From assembly GCF_039621855.1 (NCBI RefSeq), contig NZ_CP155071.1, positions 1,674,001-1,738,000 of the forward strand: a stretch of DNA of 64,000 nucleotides, in the 5' to 3' direction. This document shows positions 52,175-62,500 of this stretch, one piece after another. This stretch comes from Erwinia sp. HDF1-3R. GTDB taxonomy: Bacteria; Pseudomonadota; Gammaproteobacteria; Enterobacterales; Enterobacteriaceae. The position numbers were made by a program, and so were the translations under genes. A model generated the notes under the pieces. That model was given only the letters and a program-made list of their open reading frames with translations, was not told where the DNA came from and ran no database searches. Numbering within the stretch: position 1 is the stretch's first letter; each line of letters opens with the position of its first letter.

Positions 52175-53324
52175 TTAACAGGCCAGCTCCTTGTTGTTGT
52201 TCATTCGTACAATACTGGTATCAGAACACGAACCCAGTAACCGCTCATCGTGTGTGATCACAAGTACATATTTGTCTCTGGTCTCATGCATCAGATATTC
52301 ACGGAAGGCATTTACTCCGGATTCATCAAACCCTTTGGTTGGCTCATCAAACACGATGAGGCTGTACGGCTTGCCATAAGAGAGCATGACACCTAACTTC
52401 TTCTTCGGACCACCTGACAGGTTACTGCCGAAACCACGGATAACATGGTTGAGCGGCTTATCGAACCCGAATCTTTTCAGCCATTCAGTGATCGCACTGA
52501 GGTGAGTCCTGTCAGCAAAGGGAGACGGTAGGGTATTTGAGGGGATAACATCCTCTGTTTCGGTGCAGTATAAATCAATATCAGCCCGGGCCATTTTTAT
52601 TTGACGGAAAACAAATCCGGCCTGGTTCATTGGGAGGAATATCTGGAACAAAAAGGCAGCGATCATTACCAGACTACCACTGGTAATATTCCCGTTTTTA
52701 GTCAGCATATAGACAGAGAATAATATAACCGAACAGAATAGAACCGACAGCAGAGCGGAGCTAATCCCAAAAAAGAAGAACTCGTTGCGTACCGCTACTT
52801 GTTTCGACACATTCTTGTTCACGAATCTCATGAACCTGCTTCTGCTTTTATCTGTGGTGTGAAATGACTTATCACCGGCAATAACTGCATCAGATCAAAC
52901 ATTCCGCCAGACATCTTTTTAGCCGTTATGGCTACCGCTCTCATTAACGGAAGTCTGCGTTGAGTCATTCTTATGACAAAATACAGGTATACGAACATCA
53001 TCACTAGAAATTAAATTGCGATGATGTAGTTTACAGAAACAGCAATAGTTACTACTATCGTAGCCAGCTGTATTAATAACGGCATTATGTCTGTACATAT
53101 TATTCGGGTAAGCGTGGTGGCAGACGTAATCATACTTTCTGACACTTTGTTAATTTCGCCGGTTTTTTTTCGCTAAAACTATCGTTATGTGATGTCAGTA
53201 TCCTGTCAATGATTTTTTCGCGTAAAGCATAGCTTAGCTTGATATTTAATCTCTGAGTCAGAAACTCACACAAACTATACCCAACAGGCATAAAAAATCT
53301 TATAGCAAGAAAACATAATGACAA
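52175..53324 (-). pseudogene. Decayed ABC exporter (fused membrane and ATPase domains)
   Basis: Membrane-domain pieces at 53324-53130 (LREKIIDRILTSHNDSFSEKK) and in broken frames to 52860 (RMTQRRLPLMRAVAITAKKMSGGMFDLMQLLP) lead into an open stretch 52831-52175. That stretch has the last helices and an ATPase half containing NLSGGPKKKLGVML, LIVFDEPTKGFDE and VLVITHDERLL. The Walker A segment is deleted between DVIPSN and TEWLKRFGF, and several stops and frameshifts occur. It resembles peptide exporters of the cyclic-peptide/SyrD type in layout; the name is tentative. Confidence 0.7.
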
Positions 53325-53358
53325 AACAACCAGTATCGTTGAATCGGCAAGTGTTTAT

Positions 53359-53937
53359 ATGTTATCAACAACGCTGCACATTTCACTCGCTGAACATCGT
53401 CTTGCTCAACGCCTGGCTCAGCTTCGTCTGGAGAGGAACTGGTCGCTGGAGGCACTGGCCGATCTGACAGGCATTAGCCGCGCATCACTTTCCAGGATCG
53501 AACGCGCGGAAACCAGCCCGACCGCCTCGCTGCTTAACCGACTGTGCATCGCCTGGGGTTTAACCCTGTCGCGGTTGCTGAGCGGCGTTGATGAGGAGGG
53601 GCCTGTGCATCTGCGTCCGGCGGCGCAAAACGTCTGGTGCGATCGCCAGAGCGGCTTTGAAAGACGTAGCGTTTCGCCTCCCGCAACAGGCTTTCTGGGC
53701 GAGCTGGTGGAAGCACGGCTTAAGGCGGGTGCACTGATCAACTACGATGCCCCGCCAGTCGCCGGAATCGAGCAGCATCTCTGGATACTTGACGGCGTGC
53801 TGTTATTCAACATGAACGATCGGCAGTGGCGACTGGAAGCGGGGGACTCTCTGCGGTTTCATCTCTCCGGGCGCTCTTCGTTTCACGCACCCGAAGCAGA
53901 AGGGGCACACTACGCGCTGGTCGTCTGCCGTGCTTAA
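53359..53937 (+). CDS. XRE-family regulator with C-terminal cupin domain
   Basis: 192 residues. A helix-turn-helix (about 15-70: LAQLRLERNWSLEALADLTGISRASLSRIERAETSPTASLL) is followed by a linker and a cupin barrel (about 105-190: YDAPPVAGIEQHLWILDGVLLFNMNDRQWRLEAGDSLRFH). Such XRE-cupin proteins often sense a small molecule and control an adjacent enzyme gene, here the GNAT gene 47 bp downstream. High GC shows that the backbone has resumed after the island. Confidence 0.88.
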   Translation: MLSTTLHISLAEHRLAQRLAQLRLERNWSLEALADLTGISRASLSRIERAETSPTASLLNRLCIAWGLTLSRLLSGVDEEGPVHLRPAAQNVWCDRQSGFERRSVSPPATGFLGELVEARLKAGALINYDAPPVAGIEQHLWILDGVLLFNMNDRQWRLEAGDSLRFHLSGRSSFHAPEAEGAHYALVVCRA

Positions 53938-53984
53938 GAACTGCACACGCAACCGATCCACTGAACACAACTAAGGTAATTTTT

Positions 53985-54500
53985 ATGACGCTTTCCTGGG
54001 ATTTGCTTACTGCCGATCTGGCCTGCGCTGAGCAGGCTGAACTGTGTAATGTGCTGAGCGCCTGCGTAGCGCAGGGTGCCAGCGTGGGCTTTGTCAGTCT
54101 GGATCCTGAACCCATGCGCCATTTCTGGCACGGGGTCATCGCCAGCCTGAAAAGCGGCGATCGCCAGCTGATGGTTGCGCGCCTTGACGGCAGGATAGTT
54201 GCGACGGTTATCCTGGTGTTGGGCATGATGCCCAATGGCGCACACCGCGCTGAAATCGCTAAGCTGCTGGTGCATCCGGAGGCCAGGCGGCGCGGCATCG
54301 CCCGTCAGCTGCTGTCCCGTGCCGAGCAGCTTGCCCGGCAGGCAGGCAGAACGCTGCTGGTGCTGGATACGCGCAGCGGCGATGTGGCAGAACAGCTTTA
54401 TCTGACGCAGGGCTGGAAAATAAGCGGACAGATCCCGGGGTATGCGCTTTCCACCGACGGCGAGCCCGAGGCCACGACCGTTATGTATAAATGCCTTTAA
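53985..54500 (+). CDS. GNAT-family N-acetyltransferase
   Basis: 171 residues. The acetyl-CoA-binding signature is IAKLLVHPEARRRGIARQLLSRAEQLA (R/QxxGxG/A), followed by LLVLDTRSGDVAEQLYLTQGWKISGQIPGYAL. It ends with the strand TTVMYKCL. ATG at 53985 follows AAGGTAAT; frames starting earlier overlap the regulator gene. It probably forms an operon with the XRE-cupin gene. The substrate is unknown. Confidence 0.87.
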   Translation: MTLSWDLLTADLACAEQAELCNVLSACVAQGASVGFVSLDPEPMRHFWHGVIASLKSGDRQLMVARLDGRIVATVILVLGMMPNGAHRAEIAKLLVHPEARRRGIARQLLSRAEQLARQAGRTLLVLDTRSGDVAEQLYLTQGWKISGQIPGYALSTDGEPEATTVMYKCL

Positions 54501-54751
54501 TAATGCTGTCGGTGGTTCCGGCGTACAACCCCTGTCTGTGAAAATTGAGTTCTGATGTTCTGATGTCCCCGGTCTCTGAGGAGCGACGGCGCACTTTCGT
54601 CCGCCGCGTTTGCACCGAGATAAACTCGTCTCATTTTATTACATCTTTGATTGAATATTAAACGGGCAACGAATAGAATGCCGCGCGTAAACGGGGTTGA
54701 TTAAGGATTAATTAACGCCAATAACGGACTTAGCCAACAGGGAAGTGAAAG
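54501..54751. promoter_or_regulatory. Upstream region of cdiB
   Basis: 250 bp between the GNAT gene and cdiB. It contains a short tandem TTCTGATGTTCTGATG (54551) and an AT-rich stretch (54630-54720) suited to a promoter. A GGGAAG stretch precedes the GTG start. No specific operator is recognised. Confidence 0.4.
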
Positions 54752-56437
54752 GTGAAAAGGGATTTTTTACAGCGTTGCTGCGCGGCAGCCTTGCTGAGCG
54801 CGCAGGCGCTATTCTTTAGCAGCGCGGCCATCGCCGCGCCTGAATCTGAAGCCATTATTCACCAGCAGGAGCGGCAGAGGGCGCTTGAACAACAGCTTCA
54901 GCCCGCTACGCCTGACGTACGTCTTTCGCCACCCGCTTCGGGCAGCTCCAGGCTGCACTTTCCTGATGAGACTCCCTGCTTCCCACTCCAGCAGATCCTG
55001 CTAAAGGGGACAGAGGACTTTCCCCACTGGCTCCCGCTCCAGCGCCTGGCAAATCAGGCCAGCGGCCGCTGTCTCGGCGCGCAGGGCATCAACCTGCTAA
55101 TGAGCGCCCTGCAAAATTTGCTTATCGATCGCGGCTATGTCACCAGCCGGGTGCTTGCACCCGCGCAGGATCTGACTCAGGGTTCGCTCACCCTCCAGCT
55201 GTTTGCCGGCAAAGCCAGTGCCGTCAGCCTGACGCCGCAAAGCGGGCGCTACGTTAACCTGTGGACCGCGCTGCCGACGCGCGCGGGAACGCTGTTCGAT
55301 TTGCGCGACGTCGAGCAGGGACTGGAAAATCTCCAGCGGCTTCCCACGGTGACGGCAGAGATGTCGCTGTCACCCGGCGCTAAACCCGGCGAGAGCGACG
55401 TCAGCATAGACTGGCATCAGCGCAAAATGTGGCGGCTGGGCGCCTCTCTTGATGATGCGGGCGCTACCGGCACCGGACGCATCCAGGGAGGAGTGACCTT
55501 CTATCTGGACAATCCGCTGTCGCTCAGCGATCTGTTCTATGTATCGGCCAGCCACGACCTGGCGCGCGGCGGCGATAAGAACAGTAAAAATCTGACCGGC
55601 CACTACTCCGTGCCGTTTGGCTACTGGCTGCTTGGGATGACCGCCAGCAAATACCGCTATCTTCAGACGGTGGCAGGACGCTACGCCGATGTGCGCTACA
55701 GCGGGGTTAGCCAGAGCCTGAACGGCCAGCTCAGCCGCGTTCTGCACCGCACCGGCAGCCAGAAAACCACCCTCAGCTGGGATCTGCTCTCCCGCCAGAC
55801 GCGCAGCTACCTTGATGACACCGAAATCGGCGTCCAGCGCAGCCATACCTCCGCGTGGCGACTGGGTTTGCAGCATCGACACTATATCGGTGCCGCGACG
55901 CTCGATGCGGGCGTCAGCTATCAGCGAGGAACGCGCTGGTTTGGCGCCATCCCGGCACCTTCCGAAGCCTGGGGAGAAGGTACTGCGCTGGCGAAAATTC
56001 TTCAGCTAAACGGCCAGTTTTCCGTGCCTTTTACGCTATCCGCGCAGCGCTTCAGCTTTACCAGCCAGTATCTGCGCCAGATGAGCAGCACGTCACTGAC
56101 CCCGCAGGACCGCTTCTCTATTGGCAGCCGCTGGACGGTACGGGGTTTTGACGGTGAACGCTCGCTAAGCGCCGACAGCGGCTGGACGGTACGTAACGAT
56201 ATTGGCTGGGCAACGCCCGTCCCGGCGCAGCAGCTCTATCTGGCGGTGGACTACGGTGAAACCGGCAGCCGGGGCAGCGATCTGCTGGGCCGACATCTGG
56301 CCGGTGGCGCCGTCGGGCTGCGCGGTAGCGCCCTGAATACCGGCTATGACCTCTTTGCCGGGGTGCCGCTGGCAAAACCCGCGGGATACCACACCAGCGG
56401 CGCAAGCTTCGGCTTCAACCTGAACTGGAATTACTGA
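54752..56437 (+). CDS. cdiB: CdiB/ShlB-family two-partner secretion transporter (TpsB)
   Basis: 561 residues from a GTG start. A signal peptide (ends AAIAAPE) is followed by a POTRA domain ([48 protein letters not shown]). A 16-strand barrel comes next, containing the conserved [14 protein letters not shown] lid-lock segment and DYGETG, and it ends in the aromatic strand FGFNLNWNY. This Omp85-type pore exports the adjacent TpsA protein. Gene order B-then-A, 63 bp apart, is that of E. coli-type cdiBAI loci. The symbol assumes contact-dependent inhibition; a haemagglutinin-only system cannot be fully excluded. Confidence 0.88.
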   Translation: MKRDFLQRCCAAALLSAQALFFSSAAIAAPESEAIIHQQERQRALEQQLQPATPDVRLSPPASGSSRLHFPDETPCFPLQQILLKGTEDFPHWLPLQRLANQASGRCLGAQGINLLMSALQNLLIDRGYVTSRVLAPAQDLTQGSLTLQLFAGKASAVSLTPQSGRYVNLWTALPTRAGTLFDLRDVEQGLENLQRLPTVTAEMSLSPGAKPGESDVSIDWHQRKMWRLGASLDDAGATGTGRIQGGVTFYLDNPLSLSDLFYVSASHDLARGGDKNSKNLTGHYSVPFGYWLLGMTASKYRYLQTVAGRYADVRYSGVSQSLNGQLSRVLHRTGSQKTTLSWDLLSRQTRSYLDDTEIGVQRSHTSAWRLGLQHRHYIGAATLDAGVSYQRGTRWFGAIPAPSEAWGEGTALAKILQLNGQFSVPFTLSAQRFSFTSQYLRQMSSTSLTPQDRFSIGSRWTVRGFDGERSLSADSGWTVRNDIGWATPVPAQQLYLAVDYGETGSRGSDLLGRHLAGGAVGLRGSALNTGYDLFAGVPLAKPAGYHTSGASFGFNLNWNY

Positions 56438-56500
56438 GCGCGTCGTACCCGACACGTACTGACCGCTTAGCACTTTAGCTCTACTGATAAGGACATCATC

Positions 56501-59500
56501 ATGAACACGCGCTGCTTTCGCGTTATTTTCAGTCAGGCCCGCAGTATGCTTGTGGTGGTGGCCGATATCCTCCCGGCGGGCCGGGGCCGAAGGAGCTGCC
56601 GACGCAGTGTGACTCGCGCACGAGAAATTTTTGCCCCCGCGCTCTCTTCGCTGGGCTTTGCGCTACTGCTGGCAACGGGCGCGATTATGCCCGCATCGGC
56701 AGGGGTGGTTGCCGACGGCGGCGCGCCGGGTGGGCAGCGCCCGACGGTGATCAACAGCGCCAATGGCACGCCGCAGGTCAATATTCAGACGCCCAGCGCG
56801 GCGGGCGTGTCGCGCAATCAGTACAGCCAGTTCGACGTGGATCAAAAAGGCGTCATCCTGAATAACTCGCGCACGGCGGCACAAACGGCGCTGGGCGGCA
56901 GGGTCGCGGGCAATCCGTGGCTGGCGCAAGGCGAGGCGCGGGTGATCCTCAACGAGGTTAACTCACGCGATCCGAGCCGGCTTAACGGCTTTATCGAAGT
57001 GGCCGGGCAGCGCGCGCAGGTGGTGATTGCCAGCCCCGCCGGGATCAGCTGTAACGGCTGCGGCTTTATTAATGCCAGCCGGGCCACGCTCACCACCGGC
57101 CAGGCGCGGCTCACCAACGGCCAGATCGCCGGGTACGACGTCAGCCAGGGCACGATTACCGTTCACGGCCAGGGAATGGACAGCAGCCAGCAGGACAGCA
57201 CCGACCTGATCGCCCGGGCGGTGCATATCAATGCCGGGATCCAGGCCAGGGAGCTGAAGGTGACGACCGGCCGCAATCATATTGACGCCGCGCACCAGAC
57301 CGTCAGCGCAATGGCCGGTGAGGGCGAGGCGAAGCCGCAGTTTGCCCTTGACGTTGCGCAGCTGGGCGGCATGTACGCCGGTAAAATTCGCCTGATCGGC
57401 ACCGAAGGTGGCGTTGGCGTACGCAATGCCGGGCATATCGGCACCTCGGCGGGTAGCGTGGCGATCACCGCCGACGGCCATATTGCTAACAGCGGAAGCA
57501 TCAGCAGCGCGAACCGTCTTGATGTGGCTACGCGGGGCGACCTCAGCAACAGCGGGACGCTCTATGCCAGGGAAAGTTCTGCCATCTCCGTCGCGGGGCG
57601 GCTGACGCACAGCGGCACTCTCGCCAGCGGGCAGCAGATCCGCGTACAGGCCGCCACTATTGAGGCCAGCCGCAAAAGCGTCTTTGCCGCGGGCGTTGAC
57701 GATCGCGGGCAGCCTAAACCTGGCGGCAGCCTGACCCTCAGCAGCAGCGGCGCATTACGCGCGCAGGGACAGCTGCTGGCGACGGAGCAGCTCAGCGTTC
57801 AGGGTGCCTCGGTGGATCTCAGTGACAGCCAGACGGCGGGCCGCGATATTGCCGTTACCGCTTCCTCCGGCGATATCAGCACCGCCCGCGCGGTTATTTC
57901 CGCTACCCAGACCCTCAGCCTGAATACCCGGGGGCAGCTAAACAATGATGGCGGCAGCCTGGCCGCTGACCGACTCAGCCTGACGGCGCATCAGCTCTCT
58001 AACCAGCAGGGAACGTTGCAGCAGCTGGGCCAGGCAGATCTGACGCTGGCGCACCAGGCGGGCATTAATAACACCGGGGGCAGCATCGCCAGCAATGGCG
58101 CAAACCTGACGCTCAGCACCGCCAGCCTGATTAACAGCCGGGGCCGGATAACCCATGCGGGTGAGGGACAGCTCCACGTCAGCGCGTCAGCGCTGTCGGG
58201 TACGCAGGGCAGCCTGCTGACTAATGGCGCCCTGCTGCTGGAGGGCGGCGCGCTGACGCTTGACCAGGCTACCACCCAGGCCCGGCACATCACCGTAAAC
58301 GCGGCCAGCCTCTCCGGCCGCGGCGGAGAGGTTATCCAGACCGGCAGCGGTGAGATGACCTTCAACCTGAACGGCACGCTGGATAATTCCGGCGGACTGA
58401 TCCACAGCGGCGGCAGCCTCATGGTGGATACCCACGGCGGCCTGCTGCTGAACCGCGACAGCGGGGCGCAGAGCGGCATTCTCAGTGCGGGTGCGCTGTC
58501 GCTGCGCAGCGGCGCGGGCGATAATCGCAGCGGCCTGATCCTCAGCGGCGGTAATGCGCGGCTGGAGACCGGGCACTGGGACAACAGCAGCGGTACAATC
58601 CAGTCCGGCTCTTACCTGCACTGGCATACCAGCGGGCAGGCGCTGATTAACCGGGCGGGCGTTATCAGTGCGCATACCGGCCTTGCACTGCAAAGTGGTG
58701 ATATCAATAACCAGCAGGGCACGCTGGCCGCGGGCAGCGAACTGACGCTGAGCAGCCATGCGCTGGACAACAGCCAGCAGGGGCAGATTATCAGCAAAGG
58801 CAGTCTGCGGCTGACCACCGCCGGGCTGAATAACCAGCAGGGCCGCATTCAGTCGCTGGGCGATATGGTGCTGAGCGCAAAGGATGCGGTGATCAATAAT
58901 ACCCGGGGGCTTATCCACAGCGCCCAGACGCTGCTGCTTAGTGCCGCACAGATTATGAATCAGGATACCCGACGCAGCGATCGTACCCTCGGGCTGCAGG
59001 CCGCCAGGCTGCGGGTTACGGCGGAGCAGCTGGATAATCACCAGGGTGAAGTGCTGGCCGATGAGGATCTGACGCTGACGCTCACCGACAGGCTGAATAA
59101 CAGCAGCGGTCTGATCTCCTCGATTAAAAATGCCTCACTCAGCGCTGCCACCCTGACCAACAGGGCGGGGGATATCGAAGCCGGACAGGGGCTGAGCCTG
59201 CGAAGTGACTGGCTGAGCGGGGAGGGTCGTCTGCTGTCGCTGGGCAATATGTCGCTCAGCCTCAGCCGGGACTTTATTAACAGCGGCTCACTGGAAGCGG
59301 CGGGGGCGCTCTCGCTGACCACGGCGGGCCAGCTCACTAACCACGGCCTGATGCAGGCGGGGGGCACCCTCGCGCTCCGGGCCGCTTCGCTGTTTAACAG
59401 CGCCACCGGGGAGATCGCTGCCGGGCTGTTACAGGCGGAGATCGCCGCCACGCTGACTAATTATGGCCTGCTCAACGGCATCTATACGCGCCTGAACGCG

Positions 59501-62500
59501 CAGATTCTGAACAACGTTGCGACCGGGCGGATCTACGGTGACTGGCTGGCGATAAAGGCCGGGACGCTGAATAACCTCGCCGCGTCGGGCCATGCCGCCA
59601 CGCTTGCGGCCAGGCAGCAGCTGGATCTGGGCGTTGGTACGCTAAATAACCGCGAGCACGCGCTGATCTACAGCGGCGGCAGCCTGGCCCTGGGCGGAAC
59701 GCTCAGCGACGATTACCGGGCTGTCGGACAGGGCGGTGCACTCAATAATCACAGCGCCACCCTTGAGTCGGCGGGGGATATGACGCTGAATATCGCCAGC
59801 ATCAATAACCACAATGACCATTTTCGTACTGAAAACGTGCTGATCTCGCAGGAGCAGGTTTCTGAATACCAGGTGGACCGCCTGAATAATGGCGTGCGCT
59901 ATAACGTCAATGACTACGATATCAGTATGTATAAGGACGAGACGTGGGTCATCTGCATCGTGGGCGTGATTTGCCATAACACCGATGGCGATAAGTTCAC
60001 CCACTACGACTACACGCGCACCATCACCGAAGACCGCATCGCGCAGAGCGATCCGGGGAAAATTATTGCCGGTGGCAGTATGACCGTCGGGGCTGACCGG
60101 CTGCTTAACGATAAAAGTCAGATTATCGCAGGCGGTACGCTGGCGATAACGGCGGCGCAGATGGATAACATTGAACCGGTCGCCGCCCGCCAGATAAAAG
60201 AGGAGGGCGTGACCCGGCGCTACACCCGTAAGCAGCACAGCGGCGGCGATTCACCGCGGGTAGTAACCGAAGCGTGGAAACCAGCGGTAGTGATTCAGAA
60301 CATTGCCCTGCGCCCTGGTTACATCAGCGGCAACACCACGGGTGAGGGCAGCGGCCTGACGCCGGATAATCAACCGGAGAGCCACCTTAGCGGCAACCCA
60401 TCGGGAACCGGCGGCGTCAGCATCGCGCCGATCGCGGGGTCAGACGACCTCTCCTACGGCAAAATTCTTGAGGTCTCCCGGGAGGGGGTGGACAGCGTAG
60501 TACGCACTACCGGCCCCGATACCCGCCTGCCTGACAGCAGCCTGTTCCATATGCGACCAGAAAGCGACAGCGCCTGGCTGATTGAAACCGACCCACGCTT
60601 TATCGGCGAAAAGGCGTGGCTCAGCTCGGACTGGATGTTGCAGGCGTTTAAAACCGATCCGGCTAACGTTCATAAGCGGCTCGGCGACGGCTGGTACGAG
60701 CAGCGGCTGATCCGCGAGCAGATCATCGCCCTGACCGGGCAGCGCTATCTGGCCGGTCAGCAGAACGACGAAGATCAGTATAAAGCGCTGATGAACAATG
60801 GCATCGACTTTGGCAGGAAACATAATTTGACGCCCGGCATTGCCCTGACGGCAAGGCAGATGAGTGAGCTGACCAGCGATATCGTCTGGATGGTCGCCCG
60901 ACCCGTACAGCTGCCGGACGGCACGATGCAGCAGGTGCTGGTCCCGCAGGTATACAGTCTGGTCAGGCCCGGTGACATTGACGGCGGCGGGGCGCTGCTG
61001 GCGGGTAAAAATGTGCAGCTGGCGCTCAGTGGCGACCTGACCAACCGTGGAACGGTTAGCGCGCAGCAGAGCATGCAGATGCTGGCGGATAACATCAACA
61101 ACCTGGGCGGCACCCTCAGCGGGCAGGATGTCTGGCTGCAGGCACGAACGGATATCACCAATACCGGCGGCCACGTACAGGGCGGCGACAGGCTGACGGC
61201 GATAGCGGGACGGGATATCAGCATCACGACCACAACCCGCAGCAACGACAGCCTTAACGGCGATTCCGCCCGCACGGCGATCAACCAGGCGGGCAGCGTA
61301 ACGGTCACCAATAACGCAGGTTTACTCGACATTCAGGCCGGGCGCGACGTGAATCTTAAGGCGGCTATTGTCGCCGCCAGCGGCGACAATAGCCGTGCCA
61401 CGGTCATGGCGGGGAATAATCTGAGCCTGACCACCGTTGAGACCGCCAGCCGGGACAACCTGAGCTGGGGCAGCGATGACACCCTGCGTCAGGCGCAGAG
61501 CCGGGAGGTGGGCACCCTGATCCAGGGCGGCGGCGAGGTGACCCTGCTGGCGGGGAATGACCTCAGCATGACGGCGGCAAGGGTATCAGCAAACCAGGCG
61601 CTAACCGTACAGGCGGGTAATGACCTGAGTATCCACAGCGGCACGGCTACGGAAAGCTTCGATCAGTATACTAAATCGACCAGCAGCGGGTTTCTGTCCG
61701 GTAAGACAACGGTAGATCACAACAGCTTCAGCGACCGGACGGCGGTAGCCAGCCAGCTTGACGGCCACAGCGTCACGATGCTGGCGGGGCACGATTTGCA
61801 GGTGCAGGGCAGCAGCGTGGTGGGCACGCAGGACGTGATGCTCCATGCCGGTAACAACCTCAGCCTGACCAGCGTGGACGAACAGCATGAGGTGCGACAG
61901 ATCCACGAGGAGAAAAAAACCGGCTTCTCCGGCACCGGCGGCATTGGCGTCAGCTACGGTAAACAGAGCGTGAAGACCACCGACACCCTCAGCAGTCGCA
62001 CCAGCGCGGCGGCGACGGCAGGCAGCGTGGACGGTAACCTGAGCCTGACGGCGGGCAACGTCCTGCTGATCGGCGGCTCTGACCTGGTGGCCGGACAGGA
62101 TATGCGGCTGAGTGCGAAGGAGGTGAACATTGAGGCGGCAGAAAACCAGCGGTCGCAGAAGCAGACCACCGAGCAGAAAAGCTCCGGGCTGACGCTGGCC
62201 CTTTCCGGCACGGCGGGCAGCGCCCTGAACACGGCGGTCACCACGGCGAAGCAGGCCAGCGAAAGCAGCGGGCGACTGGCGGCCCTGCAGGGCGTGCAGG
62301 CGGGGCTTAACGGCGTCAGTGCCGGGCAGGCCCTGCAGATGGATGCGGCGAAGGGCAGCGATCCGGCGAACGGCAACACGGTGGGGGCGAACCTCTCCTG
62401 GGGGAGCCAGTCATCGACCTCGGAGAGTCGCCTTGAGCAGACCACCCAGCGTGGCAGCAGCCTGACGGCGGGTCACAACCTGAGCATCACCGCCAGCGGC

